Source of the DNA: Pseudomonadales bacterium
GTDB lineage: Bacteria; Pseudomonadota; Gammaproteobacteria; Pseudomonadales; Azotimanducaceae
Reading direction: 5' to 3'
Length of the DNA stretch: 52,349 bases
Assembly (NCBI GenBank): GCA_007130155.1
Contig: SLTB01000168.1
Span: 1-52,349, forward strand
Position 1 is the first letter of the stretch, and the number at the start of each line of letters is the position of its first letter. This document shows positions 39,863-49,345 of this stretch, piece after piece. Made by a program: the position numbers and the translations under genes. The notes under the pieces are model-generated. The model was given only the letters and a program-made list of their open reading frames with translations. It ran no database searches and was not told the origin of the DNA.

Positions 39863-40789
39863 ATGTTCCTGCGTTCCTGCCTGCTACTGCTCGTATTTTT
39901 CGCGTCCGGTTCGCAAGCCGGTTCAGGCGACACGATCTCTGTGCTGACCTACAACGTGCAGAACCTGCCAGGTTCGGGCTTTGACGACCGGGCGTCCCGG
40001 CTACTCGAATTCGTCGCCGGCTACGATCTCGTCGTGTTGCAGGAGGATTTCCGTCCCGACGGTCTCTACAGCCGCTGGGCTTCCGGCCCGCTGTGGCGTG
40101 GTCCGGGTCCACGCTGGCGATGGCACAACGTTCTGGCACCCCTGGCGCGCCCGCTGGGCTATCGCGCACCCTATGACTCTGGGCTGACGATGCTGGTGGG
40201 AGAGGGCGGCCCCATCGCCCGGGTCGAACCGTTGCTGCGTCTCGCCTTCGATGACTGCCATGGGGTGGTGACCCACTCCCATGACTGCTGGGCGAACAAG
40301 GGCCTGCTCGGGGTCCGGGTGACGCTGGCTGGCGGTGCGCAGGTCGATCTCTACACCACCCATCTCGATGCAGGCAGCGGCAGCGGTGATCACGAGGCGC
40401 GGCTTGGGCAGCTGATCCAGATGGAAAACGCATTGCGGGAGCACAGTGCCAGTCGGGCCATCATCTTCGCTGGCGACTTCAACATGCCGCGTAAGCGGCC
40501 TGAGCAGTACGCGGATCTCGTCGCCTTCAAGCGGCGGCTGGGTCTCGAGGACTCGGACATCCATCCCAACCATGCTGATTGGGAATCCTGTCAGCGCGAT
40601 TTCATCTACCTCCGGCAGGGGGAGCGGGTGCATTTGCAGGTCATCTCAGGAGGGGAGCCGCCGGCGTCGACTCCAGGGGCCGGACCGGAGGGCGTTGACT
40701 TCTGTGACGGCGACAGCTGGCGCGGCCGCGCCCTGAGCGATCACCCGGCCCTCGCCGCGGTGCTGCGGGTGCAGTTCGAGGACGAGTGA
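39863..40789 (+). CDS. Secreted endonuclease/exonuclease/phosphatase family protein
   Basis: A 308-residue EEP-fold protein. The signal peptide is SCLLLLVFFASGSQA. ISVLTYNVQNLPG holds the metal-site Asn, VVLQEDF the metal-site Glu, YTTHLDAGSGSGD the catalytic His, FAGDFNMPR the Asp/Asn pair and LSDHPAL the terminal catalytic Asp-His. This set matches sphingomyelinase-C-like phosphodiesterases more than DNases. It probably cleaves phosphodiester bonds in lipids or nucleotides outside the cytoplasm. GAGGAGG 8 nt upstream supports ATG 39863. The first Cys pairs (DDCHG, HDCWA) may form a disulfide. Confidence 0.9.
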   Translation: MFLRSCLLLLVFFASGSQAGSGDTISVLTYNVQNLPGSGFDDRASRLLEFVAGYDLVVLQEDFRPDGLYSRWASGPLWRGPGPRWRWHNVLAPLARPLGYRAPYDSGLTMLVGEGGPIARVEPLLRLAFDDCHGVVTHSHDCWANKGLLGVRVTLAGGAQVDLYTTHLDAGSGSGDHEARLGQLIQMENALREHSASRAIIFAGDFNMPRKRPEQYADLVAFKRRLGLEDSDIHPNHADWESCQRDFIYLRQGERVHLQVISGGEPPASTPGAGPEGVDFCDGDSWRGRALSDHPALAAVLRVQFEDE

Positions 40790-40908
40790 ACGCGGCTTGA
40801 TTCCCCTGTTCGGTCTTGCAAGGTTCGATTGAACTGGCGCGCAACGATGCGGCCTTTGCGCCGTTCCTGGGACAGGCGGAACAGGGCAGGCAGGTAATGG
40901 GAGAGCCC

Positions 40909-41310
40909 ATGCAGCAGGTCTATCGGGAAACGCGATTTCACTCCGAGCAGACGTCGAAGGCTTGGCCAGAGCGCTACGTCATCATCACCGCGTGGCCGCC
41001 GCTCCATGCTGATTGGTCCGAGGCGCGGATTCTGGCAGCTGAGGCGCAGCTCAGGGCCAGCCTCAAGACCATGGATGGCTGGATGCACAGGCTCACGGGT
41101 TACTCCCCGAGAACGGGCCACGCGGAGCTCGGCTGGGCCGTGGAGATTGACTCGACGCATGGCGTCGAGCTCGGCCGGAAGTTGCTCCAGGACGCTATCT
41201 TCCTGGTCGAAGATGATCTGCTTTGGGTCGTGGACTGCGACGAGGAAGCAGCCATGACCGGCATTGGCCATTTCCGCGAGGGCTTCGACGCGCCCGGCGA
41301 GTCCGGTTGA
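40909..41310 (+). CDS. DUF3293-domain protein
   Basis: A 133-residue cytoplasmic protein. YVIITAWPP near residue 22 and a following helix (ARILAAEAQLRASLK) match the DUF3293 family, usually written as FVIITAWNP. The rest is an alpha/beta sandwich (LGWAVEIDSTHGVELGRKLLQDAIFLVEDDLLWVVDC). The function is unknown. GGGAG 5 nt before ATG 40909 sets the start; TTG 40816 and ATG 40897 are longer options. It is 119 bp after the EEP-family gene and may be co-transcribed with it. Confidence 0.78.
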   Translation: MQQVYRETRFHSEQTSKAWPERYVIITAWPPLHADWSEARILAAEAQLRASLKTMDGWMHRLTGYSPRTGHAELGWAVEIDSTHGVELGRKLLQDAIFLVEDDLLWVVDCDEEAAMTGIGHFREGFDAPGESG

Positions 41311-41658
41311 TAGGGGCGTGATACGCGCTCGGACGGTCCCGCTGGCGCGGCAAAGCCCACGGAGCAAGCTCACTCCAGGTGTGTCTCCTGGGGAAGGGCG
41401 TTGCCATGATCAGCAGCGAATACCGCCTAGTACGGATCAGCGCACGGCGGTGGCCAGCAGCGTGCTGCTGACGTTGGCCGCATGGGCCGAGATAACAAAG
41501 CGCAGGCACGACTTCCACGCTTTCCCCCGGTGAGACCACAGCAACCTCTGAATCCCTAAAATCGGTACTAAGTAAGCGCAGACCATCAAGCTGGGAGGAA
41601 AAAGGTTGGCATTGCTTGACCTGGCTGAAAAGCACACAGGTGGTGATAGGCTGAAAGC
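41311..41658. other. Gap before the glutamate carrier
   Basis: No gene is supported in these 348 bp. A frame around 41405 gives a short 21-codon peptide without a strong ribosome binding site. The last 60 bp before the carrier contain TTGACC at 41617, a possible -35, but no good -10 at the right distance. Confidence 0.4.
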
Positions 41659-43086
41659 ATGAATCTACTCATCGCGGTGCTGATTGCATTGCTGCTTCTG
41701 CTGCTTGCTGACGGCATCCGGCGGCACTCGGCGTGGCTCAAGCGGATCTTCCTTCCGAGCTCGATCATTGCCGGCACCATTGGCCTGCTCCTTGGGCCGC
41801 AGGCACTCGGCCGGTTGGCTGGCTGGCTGGATCTTGCCGCGCTGCCCGAACTGGGCCTTTTCCCGGAGGAGATTCTCGACACCTGGACGCTGCTGCCTGG
41901 CGTGCTGATCAATGTCGTGTTCGCCTCGCTGTTTCTGGGCAAGGTCATTCCCGGAATCAAGGAAATCTGGCTGCGCGCTGGTCCGCAGGTGGTGTTTGGC
42001 CAGACTATCGCCTGGGGTCAGTACGTGGTCGGACTGCTTCTGGCCATCCTGGTACTGGCGCCGGTGTTTGGCATCAGCCCCATCGCGGGCGCGCTGATCG
42101 AGATCGGCTTCGAGGGCGGACACGGCACCGCTGCCGGCATGGCTCCTGCCTTCGAGGCGGCCGGCTTCCCCGAGGGTGCCGACCTGGCTCTGGGGCTCGC
42201 CACCATCGGCCTCGTATCCGGCGTCATCATTGGCACCATCCTGATCAACTGGGCGGCGCGGCGCGGTGAGATCACGATCCTCGAGCCCGGTGAAGAGCAT
42301 CCCCATGAAACGGCCACCGCGGCAGACGACATCGAGCTGAGCGAGGAGGACAAGCGAGAGGCGCGGAAGCAAAAGCGCATGGCGGGCTCGGCAACCGACG
42401 CACTGTCACTGCAGCTCGGCTGGATCATGCTGGCGATCGTCATTGGTTGGCTGCTTCTGGAGGGGCTGCAGCTCATCGAGCGGCTCACCTGGGGCGGAGA
42501 GCTGTTCTCTTACGTCCCGCTCTTTCCACTCGCCATGATCGGCGGCTTGATCATCCAGCTGTGCATCGACCGCCTCGAGCTCAAGCACCTGTTGATCCGC
42601 AGTTACATCGCGCGCGCCGGGGGATTGGCACTGGATCTGACCATCGTCATGGCACTGGCTTCGCTGTCCCTGCAGGCCATCGGCGACAACATCGGGCCCT
42701 TCTTGCTGCTGGTGCTGGCCGGCGGCGCATGGTGTGTGTTCGGCGTGCTGGTCATCGCACCACGGATAATCCCATACAACTGGTTTGAGCGCGGCATCGG
42801 TGATTTCGGCCAGTCCATGGGGATGACCATCAGCGGCCTGCTTCTGATGCGCATGGCGGATCCCGAGAACCGCTCCGGGGCAATGGACAGCTTCGGCTAC
42901 AAGCAGCTGCTGTTTGAGCCTGTGGTCGGCGGCGGGTTATTCACCGGCATCTCAGTGGCGTTGATCGCCAGTTACGGGCCGCTGCCCATCCTGATCCTGT
43001 GCAGTGTCATAACGGCTGCGTGGTTGGCTTTTGGGCTGCTTTACTTCGGCCCCATGGTCCGGGAGGAGCGTGCCCGCAAGGACTGA
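41659..43086 (+). CDS. Sodium/glutamate symporter family (GltS-like)
   Basis: A 475-residue inner-membrane carrier with about ten helices in two inverted halves. EIGFEGGHGTAAGMAPAF contains the GGHGTA motif (about residue 153) of the GltS pore loop, and a second glycine/serine-rich reentrant loop (GQSMGMTISGLLLMRMADP) lies in the C-terminal half. It should couple Na+ entry to uptake of glutamate or another dicarboxylate. The long charged cytoplasmic loop (about 205-255, rich in Glu/Lys) is bigger than in E. coli GltS. The gene ends 31 bp from the convergent surface-protein gene. Confidence 0.9.
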   Translation: MNLLIAVLIALLLLLLADGIRRHSAWLKRIFLPSSIIAGTIGLLLGPQALGRLAGWLDLAALPELGLFPEEILDTWTLLPGVLINVVFASLFLGKVIPGIKEIWLRAGPQVVFGQTIAWGQYVVGLLLAILVLAPVFGISPIAGALIEIGFEGGHGTAAGMAPAFEAAGFPEGADLALGLATIGLVSGVIIGTILINWAARRGEITILEPGEEHPHETATAADDIELSEEDKREARKQKRMAGSATDALSLQLGWIMLAIVIGWLLLEGLQLIERLTWGGELFSYVPLFPLAMIGGLIIQLCIDRLELKHLLIRSYIARAGGLALDLTIVMALASLSLQAIGDNIGPFLLLVLAGGAWCVFGVLVIAPRIIPYNWFERGIGDFGQSMGMTISGLLLMRMADPENRSGAMDSFGYKQLLFEPVVGGGLFTGISVALIASYGPLPILILCSVITAAWLAFGLLYFGPMVREERARKD

Positions 43087-43117
43087 ATCGCCCCGGGTTT
43101 TCCTGAGGCTGTCGGCC

Positions 43118-46100
43118 TTAAGGTCGACCTGCAGCGACGTATTTCCTTTCAGTCGACGGCGCGCGACAGGCCGAGATAGCACAGGCATCGCTACAGGACT
43201 GCGGTTGCCCTGCTGGGATGCGTCGGCGCATAACACCCAATATGCCGAGCAGACCGGCCAGCAGGAGCATCACGGTGGGTGGCTCGTTCACCGAGGCTGC
43301 GTCCCGGTCCCGAATTCGCGCCCGGATATCGAGAGTAAGGTCAAAACGCTGCTCGAATCCGCTTGCGTTGAACCCCCAGCCTTCAAATAACACCGACTCC
43401 TGTAACAAGCCGATACCCAGATCAATCGTGTTGAAGGCGATGTTCAGATCGAAGATACCCTCGCCTGCGCCCAGATTATCGAAATCGGAAAAACCATCCA
43501 GTGTAAACTGTGTGACACCCGATAGATTGAAAGCACCCCGCAGCAGGTCGGCTGGTCCCTCCACATCGTTCAGGAAGCTAAGATCTACAGACAGCCCGCC
43601 GATATCCGCGAACAGGGTGCCAAAGTCGAGCGCGAAGTTGAGGCCGTCGACGAGCAGGTCGGCCGGGCCGGAATCCAAGGTGAAAATCGGATTGGCAAAG
43701 TTGTTCACCTGGGTCAAGAAGTTCACCTCCCTGGCGGCCAGGAACAGGTCGTCCAGCTCCGGGTTTGTACTTTGGAACTTTAGCAGGCCGGTTTCACTGA
43801 AGATGCCTGCCTCGGAGGTGTCCAGCCCGACACGCAGGCTCGTATCGTCCACCGTGCCTGCGCCAAGACCACTGCCCAGATCGCCCTGGCTACTGAAAAC
43901 ACCGGCGGAGTCGGCCGCCCAATCCCCTTGAAGCAGATCGTTCAGAGCCGCTGCCTCGGCCGCGTTGCTCACTCGCACGGTGCGGGCCGCCACGGTCTCG
44001 CCCACGTGGACGATTCCGAAATCCACCGTCGGCGTGCGCACATCCGCCACGGCCTTCTGGTATACGCGACCCTCGACGTTCAACGCCCCCCCGGGCAGCG
44101 CGAAGTCCGCCTCGCCGGTCGTGCCCTCGCCTGTGGAGTGAAATTCCACGCTGACCGTTCCCGTCATACTGACGGACTCGGTAGTGCTGGTAAGAGCGAC
44201 GCCGAGGCTGGTGTTGTCCGAAGCGCCGGCAGCCAGATTGGTAATCTCTCCGGTTGCGGAGAACCCTGGGTCGACCGATGCGATCCCGGCCTTCAGTCCC
44301 TCGGTAAATGCATCCGGAGACTGGTTGGTGATCCCGATGTTTTGGCCCGAAAGGGCATCACCGACACGGGCCGCCAGCACGATGGTGGGCGTGTTGATCT
44401 CCGGGCTGGCCAGCCTGTACACGGCGCCCTGCACCTGCACGTCCTGGGAGGGCAGGTCCATCTGGCAGTTGGGCTTGCAGCCGCCCACGTTGGAGGCGTC
44501 GGATACGAAACTGATGGTGGCCGTGCCGTCGATCGCACCGGCGGTCGATGTGTTCATGCCCACCTGAAGGCTCGAGCGGTCGGTGGTGCCGGGCGTGAGC
44601 AGATCGAAACTGCCGCTGGCCGTGATGGGGGCATTGCCGGCGATCTCTGCATTGAGCGCGGCCTTATCGTTCCCGGAGGCCTCGTTGGTGACGCTCACGA
44701 AAGCTGTGGGGGAAGCTGACGCCTGCCGGACGTTGCCAAGCTGGATGGGCTGCGGTGTGTTGATCACCGGACTGGCTGCATCGATTACTGTGCCATCCAT
44801 CTGGATGGTGCCACTCACGCCGAAGCTGTCGGAGCCGATCCCGAGAATACCCAGGCCGTTGGACGCGCCGCTCACCGTGCCGGCGCTGAAGTAGTTGATC
44901 CCGATGGCCCCGTCTATGGAGCCGGCGCTGCCGGTGTTCACGCTCACCACCATGGATGAACCGTCGGTATCGCCTGCCATCAGGCCTGTGATCGACCCGA
45001 TGCCCAGGATCTGCCCTGCGCCGGCGCCGCTGCTGGCACCGAAACTCGCGTTCAGATCCTCCACAAACCCCGTCAGCCCTTCTGCGCTATTGCTGATGGA
45101 GAGCGCCTGTTCCACCGACTGGCCGACTTGCACCGTGCCGAAGTTGAGGCTAGGGGTGTTGAGCTGACCCTCGGCCACTTGGTAACCGGTGGCGCTCAGC
45201 CCGATGTTTTGGCTGTTGGCGTTGATCGCGGTGAACGCTGAATCGATGAGGGTACCGTCTGTGGTGTACTGGATGTCGAGCGCAGCGGTATTGAGGCCCG
45301 CTGTGCCGCCGCTGACCGAGGCCGTCAGCGCGTCTGCCGCGGTTGCGCCCCCGTCGATCAGCCCGCTTCCCAGATTGTTGGCCACTTCAAAGTTGCCGCT
45401 CGTCGTGGCGCTGCCGATGCCGAGCCTCTCGGCCCCGGGTCCCGTGGTGTTGTTTTCCACGTCGATGCCCTGGCTCGGCCCGTCCAGCCCGACTCGAAAG
45501 GCCCCCAGATCGATCGGTGCGGGAGCGGCGCTGCCCTGTGCCAGTGCGGTGGCCATGCCGGTGACCTCGATTCCCTGCGCGGCAACATTGTCGAAGTTGC
45601 TCACCGCGACAAGGGTCTGTTCGGTGATCGCACCGCCGCTCGTGGCAGCGAAGGTAACAGACAGGTTGCCCGAAGCTTCACCCGCCGCGATAGGTCCGAA
45701 GTTGTCGGCAGTTACGCCCGTGCCGGTCAGGCGACTGTCGGTGATGCTGGCGCCGCCGGCCTCCGTCTGCAGCGCGCCGCGGATGTCGGACCCCGTGCCG
45801 CTGTTGACGATCTGGAATGCCGCCGTCGCGGTGGTACCGCCGCGCACGTTGCCCAGATCCAGCGTCCAGGCGTCGCCACCCGCTGCTGTCACGTCACCGG
45901 TAATGGCCATCGCCGCGTTCTCGCCGACCAGCAACCCGCTGCCCACCACGTTGGCGCGATGATCGAAGGCGTTGCCGACGCCGAAGCTGTCGTTGGTGTA
46001 GTCCCCCGAGACAATGAAGTCGTTGGCCCCGAGGTTGAGGTTGTCGGTGGCGGTACCCTGATGGGTAAGGAACTGCGCACTGGACGACTGGCTGGCCTGG

Positions 46101-48463
46101 CTCAGGTCGAGCCCGCCATCGGTCTTGGTCAGCACCGTACCGCTGCCGGCCTGGATGCCGTTGACCATCGTGAGCGTTCCGCCAGTGGCCTCGATCTCGC
46201 CGCTGTTGACGGTGCGCGGGATCACAGTGCCGTGGCCGGACAGGGTGCCGCTGTTGGTGAGGGTCGGTGCATCCAGGGTGCCGCCGCCAAGCTGGAGCAG
46301 GCCGGCGTTGGTGAGGTCATTGACGTTGCTGTAGTCGCGATCATTGAGAAGGCGCAGGACACCGTCTTCGTCGATCCTGGTCAGGCTTTCTTCCAGAGAA
46401 ACGAAGTTAGTTGCGGAAAGATCGACGCGGGTCTGAAAGACCGAACCTTCCCCCGACAACTCGATCACGGCGCTGTTGGTGGCAACGGGCGTGCCCATGA
46501 TCGATACGGTGGCCCCGTCTCCTGTGGATACCGCACGCCACACACCGCCCTCGAGTGTGCCGGCCTGATTATTGAGTGTGGTGGTCGTGCTGGGCGTGTT
46601 GACTGTGAAGGTGACATTGGAGCCGTTCAATGCTTCGATAACGCCCTGGTTCAGATAATTACCAGTGTTGGCCAGGAGCAACCCACCTGCGCCGCTGCCG
46701 CGCAGGGTGCCCGTGTTAAGCACATTGGCGCCGGATGGCGTATCCACCGCAATAATGTTCCCAGGGTTGATCGTGAGCGCCACGTCTTCGCTGCCGTCGA
46801 TCAGGCCCCGGTTGACGAGGCTCGCAACGATCTGGCCGCCGCCCTCGATGGTGTGGTTTGGGCCGTGGAACAGGATATCTGTAAAGGAAACTCTCGCGAC
46901 GCGGTTTCTGAAGTCGCTGGTCATGATCACCTTGCCGTCTCCGGCGAGCATGGCATCACCGTCATAGCGCAGGTCGGTGACACCGCCTGATTCCTCACCC
47001 AGCAAAGCGATGGTGCCGTCATTGGTGATGGTGCCGGCCATGAATCCGACGCTGCGATCCCTGATTTCCACACGACCGAGATTGGTCAGCTCATTGATGC
47101 GCCCATTTACCGAAAGCTCGATTACGCCGCTGCCTTCGGTCATCAGCGTGCCGCCGCGGACCTGCGAGCTGTTGTCAATATTGAACAGGGAGCCGTCAAG
47201 GGCAGCGATCGTCCCATCGGTATTGTCGATGGCCGTGTTATTGAGCCGCAGGGTGCCGCCGTTCGACGCGCGCATGACCCCGGAGTTGAACGACGGGTTG
47301 AGATTGACGATCAGCGGGATGGCGGCGTTGTTCGCGTCGACCAGTCCGCGGTTGTCGAGGGTCAGGAGATTCACACCGAGATTCCCGGACCCCTGGATGG
47401 TGTGGGCGGCCTCGTTGACCAGCAGGGCGTCGCTGCTGCGGCCGCGGATCTGGTCCCCGGAGTTGCCGGCTAGCGTGATCGAGCCGGTGCCCGTGAATGC
47501 CGCGAATTCGTCGACCATCAGTCGGGTGCGGGTGCTGCCCGGCTGGTTCACGATCTCGATCGTCCCGTCGTTTTCGACGTTGCCGGTAAAGCGCGCGTCC
47601 CGGCCGGACGAGATCCTGATCAGACCAGTGTTGGCCACGGAGGCCAGGGTCGGGGTAGTGGCGCTCGATCCGCCGAGCTCGATCACGCCGGAACCTTCCG
47701 TGTCCAGGGTTCCACCGGTGATCCGCGTACGCGCAGTGGCGATCCGGACGACTGAGCCATCCTGGGCCTGGATCAGGCCGCCGGTGTTGTCGAGGACCGT
47801 ACTGTTGAACGTAAGCGTCCCCCCGTTGGAGGCCCGCATCGTCCCCGTGTTGAGGTTACCGTTCTCGGTCAGGTTGACGACCAAACCGGTGCTGCTGTTG
47901 GCATCGACCAGGCCGTGATTGATCAAGCTCATGGAATCGTTGCCCAATCGACCGGAGCCGTCGATGGTGTGACCGGCGGACTGGGTGAGTACGTCGCTGT
48001 CTGAAAAACCCACGATATGGTTGCTGCCTACGTCGCTCATGGTGAGCACGCCGCTTCCTGAGAGCGTGGTATCGCCGTTGATGCGAAATTGCACGGTGCT
48101 GCCGGTGGAGTTGAGGGTGATCGTGCCGTCGTTGTTTACATTCCCGCCGTGAATCGTTAAACGATTGTTGACGGCATTCAGGATCCTGACCTGATCGCCC
48201 TCGTCGATGGTGAGCGTGCCGGCGTTGGCGCCGCTCGTGATGCTGACGACGGAATCGATACCGGTCTTGCCACCGTCGATGAAGACATCCGTCGTGGCCC
48301 CGGGGACAAACATTGGTAGCCAGTTCGTGGCGCCGCCCCAGGTTCCCTCGCCGCCCGTCCAGACGGCCGTTTCTTCGGCGGCAGTCGACAGCGCCATACC
48401 TGCCAGCGCGGACATCACCGCCACATGGAGGGTGCACTTCCTGAGGACACGTCTCGCTTTCAT
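43118..48463 (-). CDS. Giant surface protein with PEP-CTERM-like anchor
   Basis: A 1781-residue exported protein. A signal sequence (VAVMSALAGMALSTAAEE) is followed by VWTGGEGTWGGATNWLPM, an opening shared with autotransporter passengers and exosortase substrates. Residues to about 800 are N-x-G/T-rich repeats forming a likely beta-solenoid (NDGTIEI, NSGVMRASNGGTLRLNN). Residues about 840-1530 are repeated choice-of-anchor D-like Ig domains (TPSLNFGTVQVGQSVEQ, TPTVDFGIVHVGETV). The end has NEPPTVMLLLAGLLGILGVMRRR, a PEP-CTERM-like sorting helix. Unusually 33 more residues follow the Arg cluster. No exosortase gene is in the window. ATG 48463 has GGGAGA at good spacing and overlaps the stop of an upstream ORF. 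Confidence 0.85.
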   Translation of the reverse strand: MKARRVLRKCTLHVAVMSALAGMALSTAAEETAVWTGGEGTWGGATNWLPMFVPGATTDVFIDGGKTGIDSVVSITSGANAGTLTIDEGDQVRILNAVNNRLTIHGGNVNNDGTITLNSTGSTVQFRINGDTTLSGSGVLTMSDVGSNHIVGFSDSDVLTQSAGHTIDGSGRLGNDSMSLINHGLVDANSSTGLVVNLTENGNLNTGTMRASNGGTLTFNSTVLDNTGGLIQAQDGSVVRIATARTRITGGTLDTEGSGVIELGGSSATTPTLASVANTGLIRISSGRDARFTGNVENDGTIEIVNQPGSTRTRLMVDEFAAFTGTGSITLAGNSGDQIRGRSSDALLVNEAAHTIQGSGNLGVNLLTLDNRGLVDANNAAIPLIVNLNPSFNSGVMRASNGGTLRLNNTAIDNTDGTIAALDGSLFNIDNSSQVRGGTLMTEGSGVIELSVNGRINELTNLGRVEIRDRSVGFMAGTITNDGTIALLGEESGGVTDLRYDGDAMLAGDGKVIMTSDFRNRVARVSFTDILFHGPNHTIEGGGQIVASLVNRGLIDGSEDVALTINPGNIIAVDTPSGANVLNTGTLRGSGAGGLLLANTGNYLNQGVIEALNGSNVTFTVNTPSTTTTLNNQAGTLEGGVWRAVSTGDGATVSIMGTPVATNSAVIELSGEGSVFQTRVDLSATNFVSLEESLTRIDEDGVLRLLNDRDYSNVNDLTNAGLLQLGGGTLDAPTLTNSGTLSGHGTVIPRTVNSGEIEATGGTLTMVNGIQAGSGTVLTKTDGGLDLSQASQSSSAQFLTHQGTATDNLNLGANDFIVSGDYTNDSFGVGNAFDHRANVVGSGLLVGENAAMAITGDVTAAGGDAWTLDLGNVRGGTTATAAFQIVNSGTGSDIRGALQTEAGGASITDSRLTGTGVTADNFGPIAAGEASGNLSVTFAATSGGAITEQTLVAVSNFDNVAAQGIEVTGMATALAQGSAAPAPIDLGAFRVGLDGPSQGIDVENNTTGPGAERLGIGSATTSGNFEVANNLGSGLIDGGATAADALTASVSGGTAGLNTAALDIQYTTDGTLIDSAFTAINANSQNIGLSATGYQVAEGQLNTPSLNFGTVQVGQSVEQALSISNSAEGLTGFVEDLNASFGASSGAGAGQILGIGSITGLMAGDTDGSSMVVSVNTGSAGSIDGAIGINYFSAGTVSGASNGLGILGIGSDSFGVSGTIQMDGTVIDAASPVINTPQPIQLGNVRQASASPTAFVSVTNEASGNDKAALNAEIAGNAPITASGSFDLLTPGTTDRSSLQVGMNTSTAGAIDGTATISFVSDASNVGGCKPNCQMDLPSQDVQVQGAVYRLASPEINTPTIVLAARVGDALSGQNIGITNQSPDAFTEGLKAGIASVDPGFSATGEITNLAAGASDNTSLGVALTSTTESVSMTGTVSVEFHSTGEGTTGEADFALPGGALNVEGRVYQKAVADVRTPTVDFGIVHVGETVAARTVRVSNAAEAAALNDLLQGDWAADSAGVFSSQGDLGSGLGAGTVDDTSLRVGLDTSEAGIFSETGLLKFQSTNPELDDLFLAAREVNFLTQVNNFANPIFTLDSGPADLLVDGLNFALDFGTLFADIGGLSVDLSFLNDVEGPADLLRGAFNLSGVTQFTLDGFSDFDNLGAGEGIFDLNIAFNTIDLGIGLLQESVLFEGWGFNASGFEQRFDLTLDIRARIRDRDAASVNEPPTVMLLLAGLLGILGVMRRRIPAGQPQSCSDACAISACRAPSTERKYVAAGRP

Positions 48464-48801
48464 CGGCCATTCTCCCAAGGAACTGCCATGCGCAGAAAGG
48501 CGGACTGTCCTGCTGTGGTCAGTAGGTTATCAACGTGTTCCCAGGACGCCCAGGTTGCTCGCGACCGGCGGGCGCGAAGCAGGACCTGTTGCGCAAGTGG
48601 AGTTTTTAAGGCGAGAGATGCGCCAGCCGGCGAGGGTCTCCGGGGAGCAGGGTCTGCCAAGGCGTCACCGGTCTTGCCACGAGCTGGGCATAACCCGATC
48701 AAAAAGCCCTCTGTTTGAGTCGCCTCCTCAACAGAGGGGGGCGCCTGAAACTTGAGGGGCCGCAGCACCTCCGACATCCATCCCCAATACGAGCCTTCCA
48801 T
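48460..48801 (-). CDS. Uncertain ORF overlapping the surface-protein start
   Basis: A 113-codon frame starting MEGSYWGWMSEVLRPL and ending VPWENGR, preceded by GAGGAAG. Its TGA overlaps the ATG of the giant surface-protein gene (ATGA). The sequence is not recognised, and third-base GC appears clearly lower than in neighbouring genes. It may be a coupled leader protein, a recent acquisition, or chance. A longer start at 48873 is possible. Confidence 0.25.
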   Translation of the reverse strand: MEGSYWGWMSEVLRPLKFQAPPSVEEATQTEGFLIGLCPARGKTGDALADPAPRRPSPAGASLALKTPLAQQVLLRARRSRATWASWEHVDNLLTTAGQSAFLRMAVPWENGR

Positions 48802-49330
48802 GACTTCTTCCTCTCTGTATTTCAATACCACCGGGACTTCGCTAGCGGGCCGAACTGGAAGACATTCCGACAATGCTCACCAAACACCTCTTGCACCGTG
48901 ACCCCGTGAAATCTGCACCGATGGTGAAGAGCCTGGATGTGGCGAGGAAAGGTGTATCGACTCCGATCCATCCGCGCGTCTTTGACGCGATCGATCCGGT
49001 AGGGTTGACGGTTCCGCATTCGCGGCCTGGGATCATCGACAGCTAACACCGGTTATCGACAGGTAACGACAGATAGCGTGCGACCGGCAGTTGCCGCGGC
49101 TAGTAAATACCCTGCTGTAACGATCTGCCCCGGTCGAGGGACGGCTGTCGCCGAAGGTTGCCCAAGGAATGAGGGCCGGGAGCCAGCGCAGCGGCAGGCG
49201 GGACGTTCGCGCCTGTACCACGCCTTGACTAAGGCGGGCTTACGCAGCCAAGCCGCGCTGGCGGAACGCATCGCGAACCTGGAAGGCCTTGAGAAGGAAA
49301 TGGATGTCCTGGTCAGCCGCGAGCACAATT
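48802..49330. other. Gap before the AI-2E transporter
   Basis: No intact gene. It holds direct repeats (49035-49077) and, on the plus strand near 49210-49320, a short frame reading ALTKAGLRSQAALAERIANL that could be the N-terminal part of a helix-turn-helix regulator broken before completion. Confidence 0.4.
49035..49077 (+). repeat. Direct repeat ATCGACAGSTAAC
   Basis: ATCGACAGCTAAC (49035-49047) and ATCGACAGGTAAC (49055-49067) are 20 bp apart, followed by a partial ACGACAGATAGC. The 20-bp phase suggests regulator binding on one DNA face. Confidence 0.45.
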
Positions 49331-49345
49331 TCAGCTCAGTGGCTC
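49198..49345 (+). pseudogene. Possible truncated helix-turn-helix regulator
   Basis: The plus-strand frame gives RLYHALTKAGLRSQAALAER and IANLEGLEKEMDVLVSREHNF. This looks like the first helices of an XRE-like DNA-binding domain, but the protein does not continue in any recognisable way. It runs into the 3' end of the oppositely oriented AI-2E transporter gene. Evidence is weak. Confidence 0.3.

Noticed and set aside
41404-41470. A 21-codon ORF before the glutamate carrier as a leader peptide
   Set aside because: It lies about 190 bp from the carrier start with no clear ribosome binding site, promoter or attenuator hairpin.
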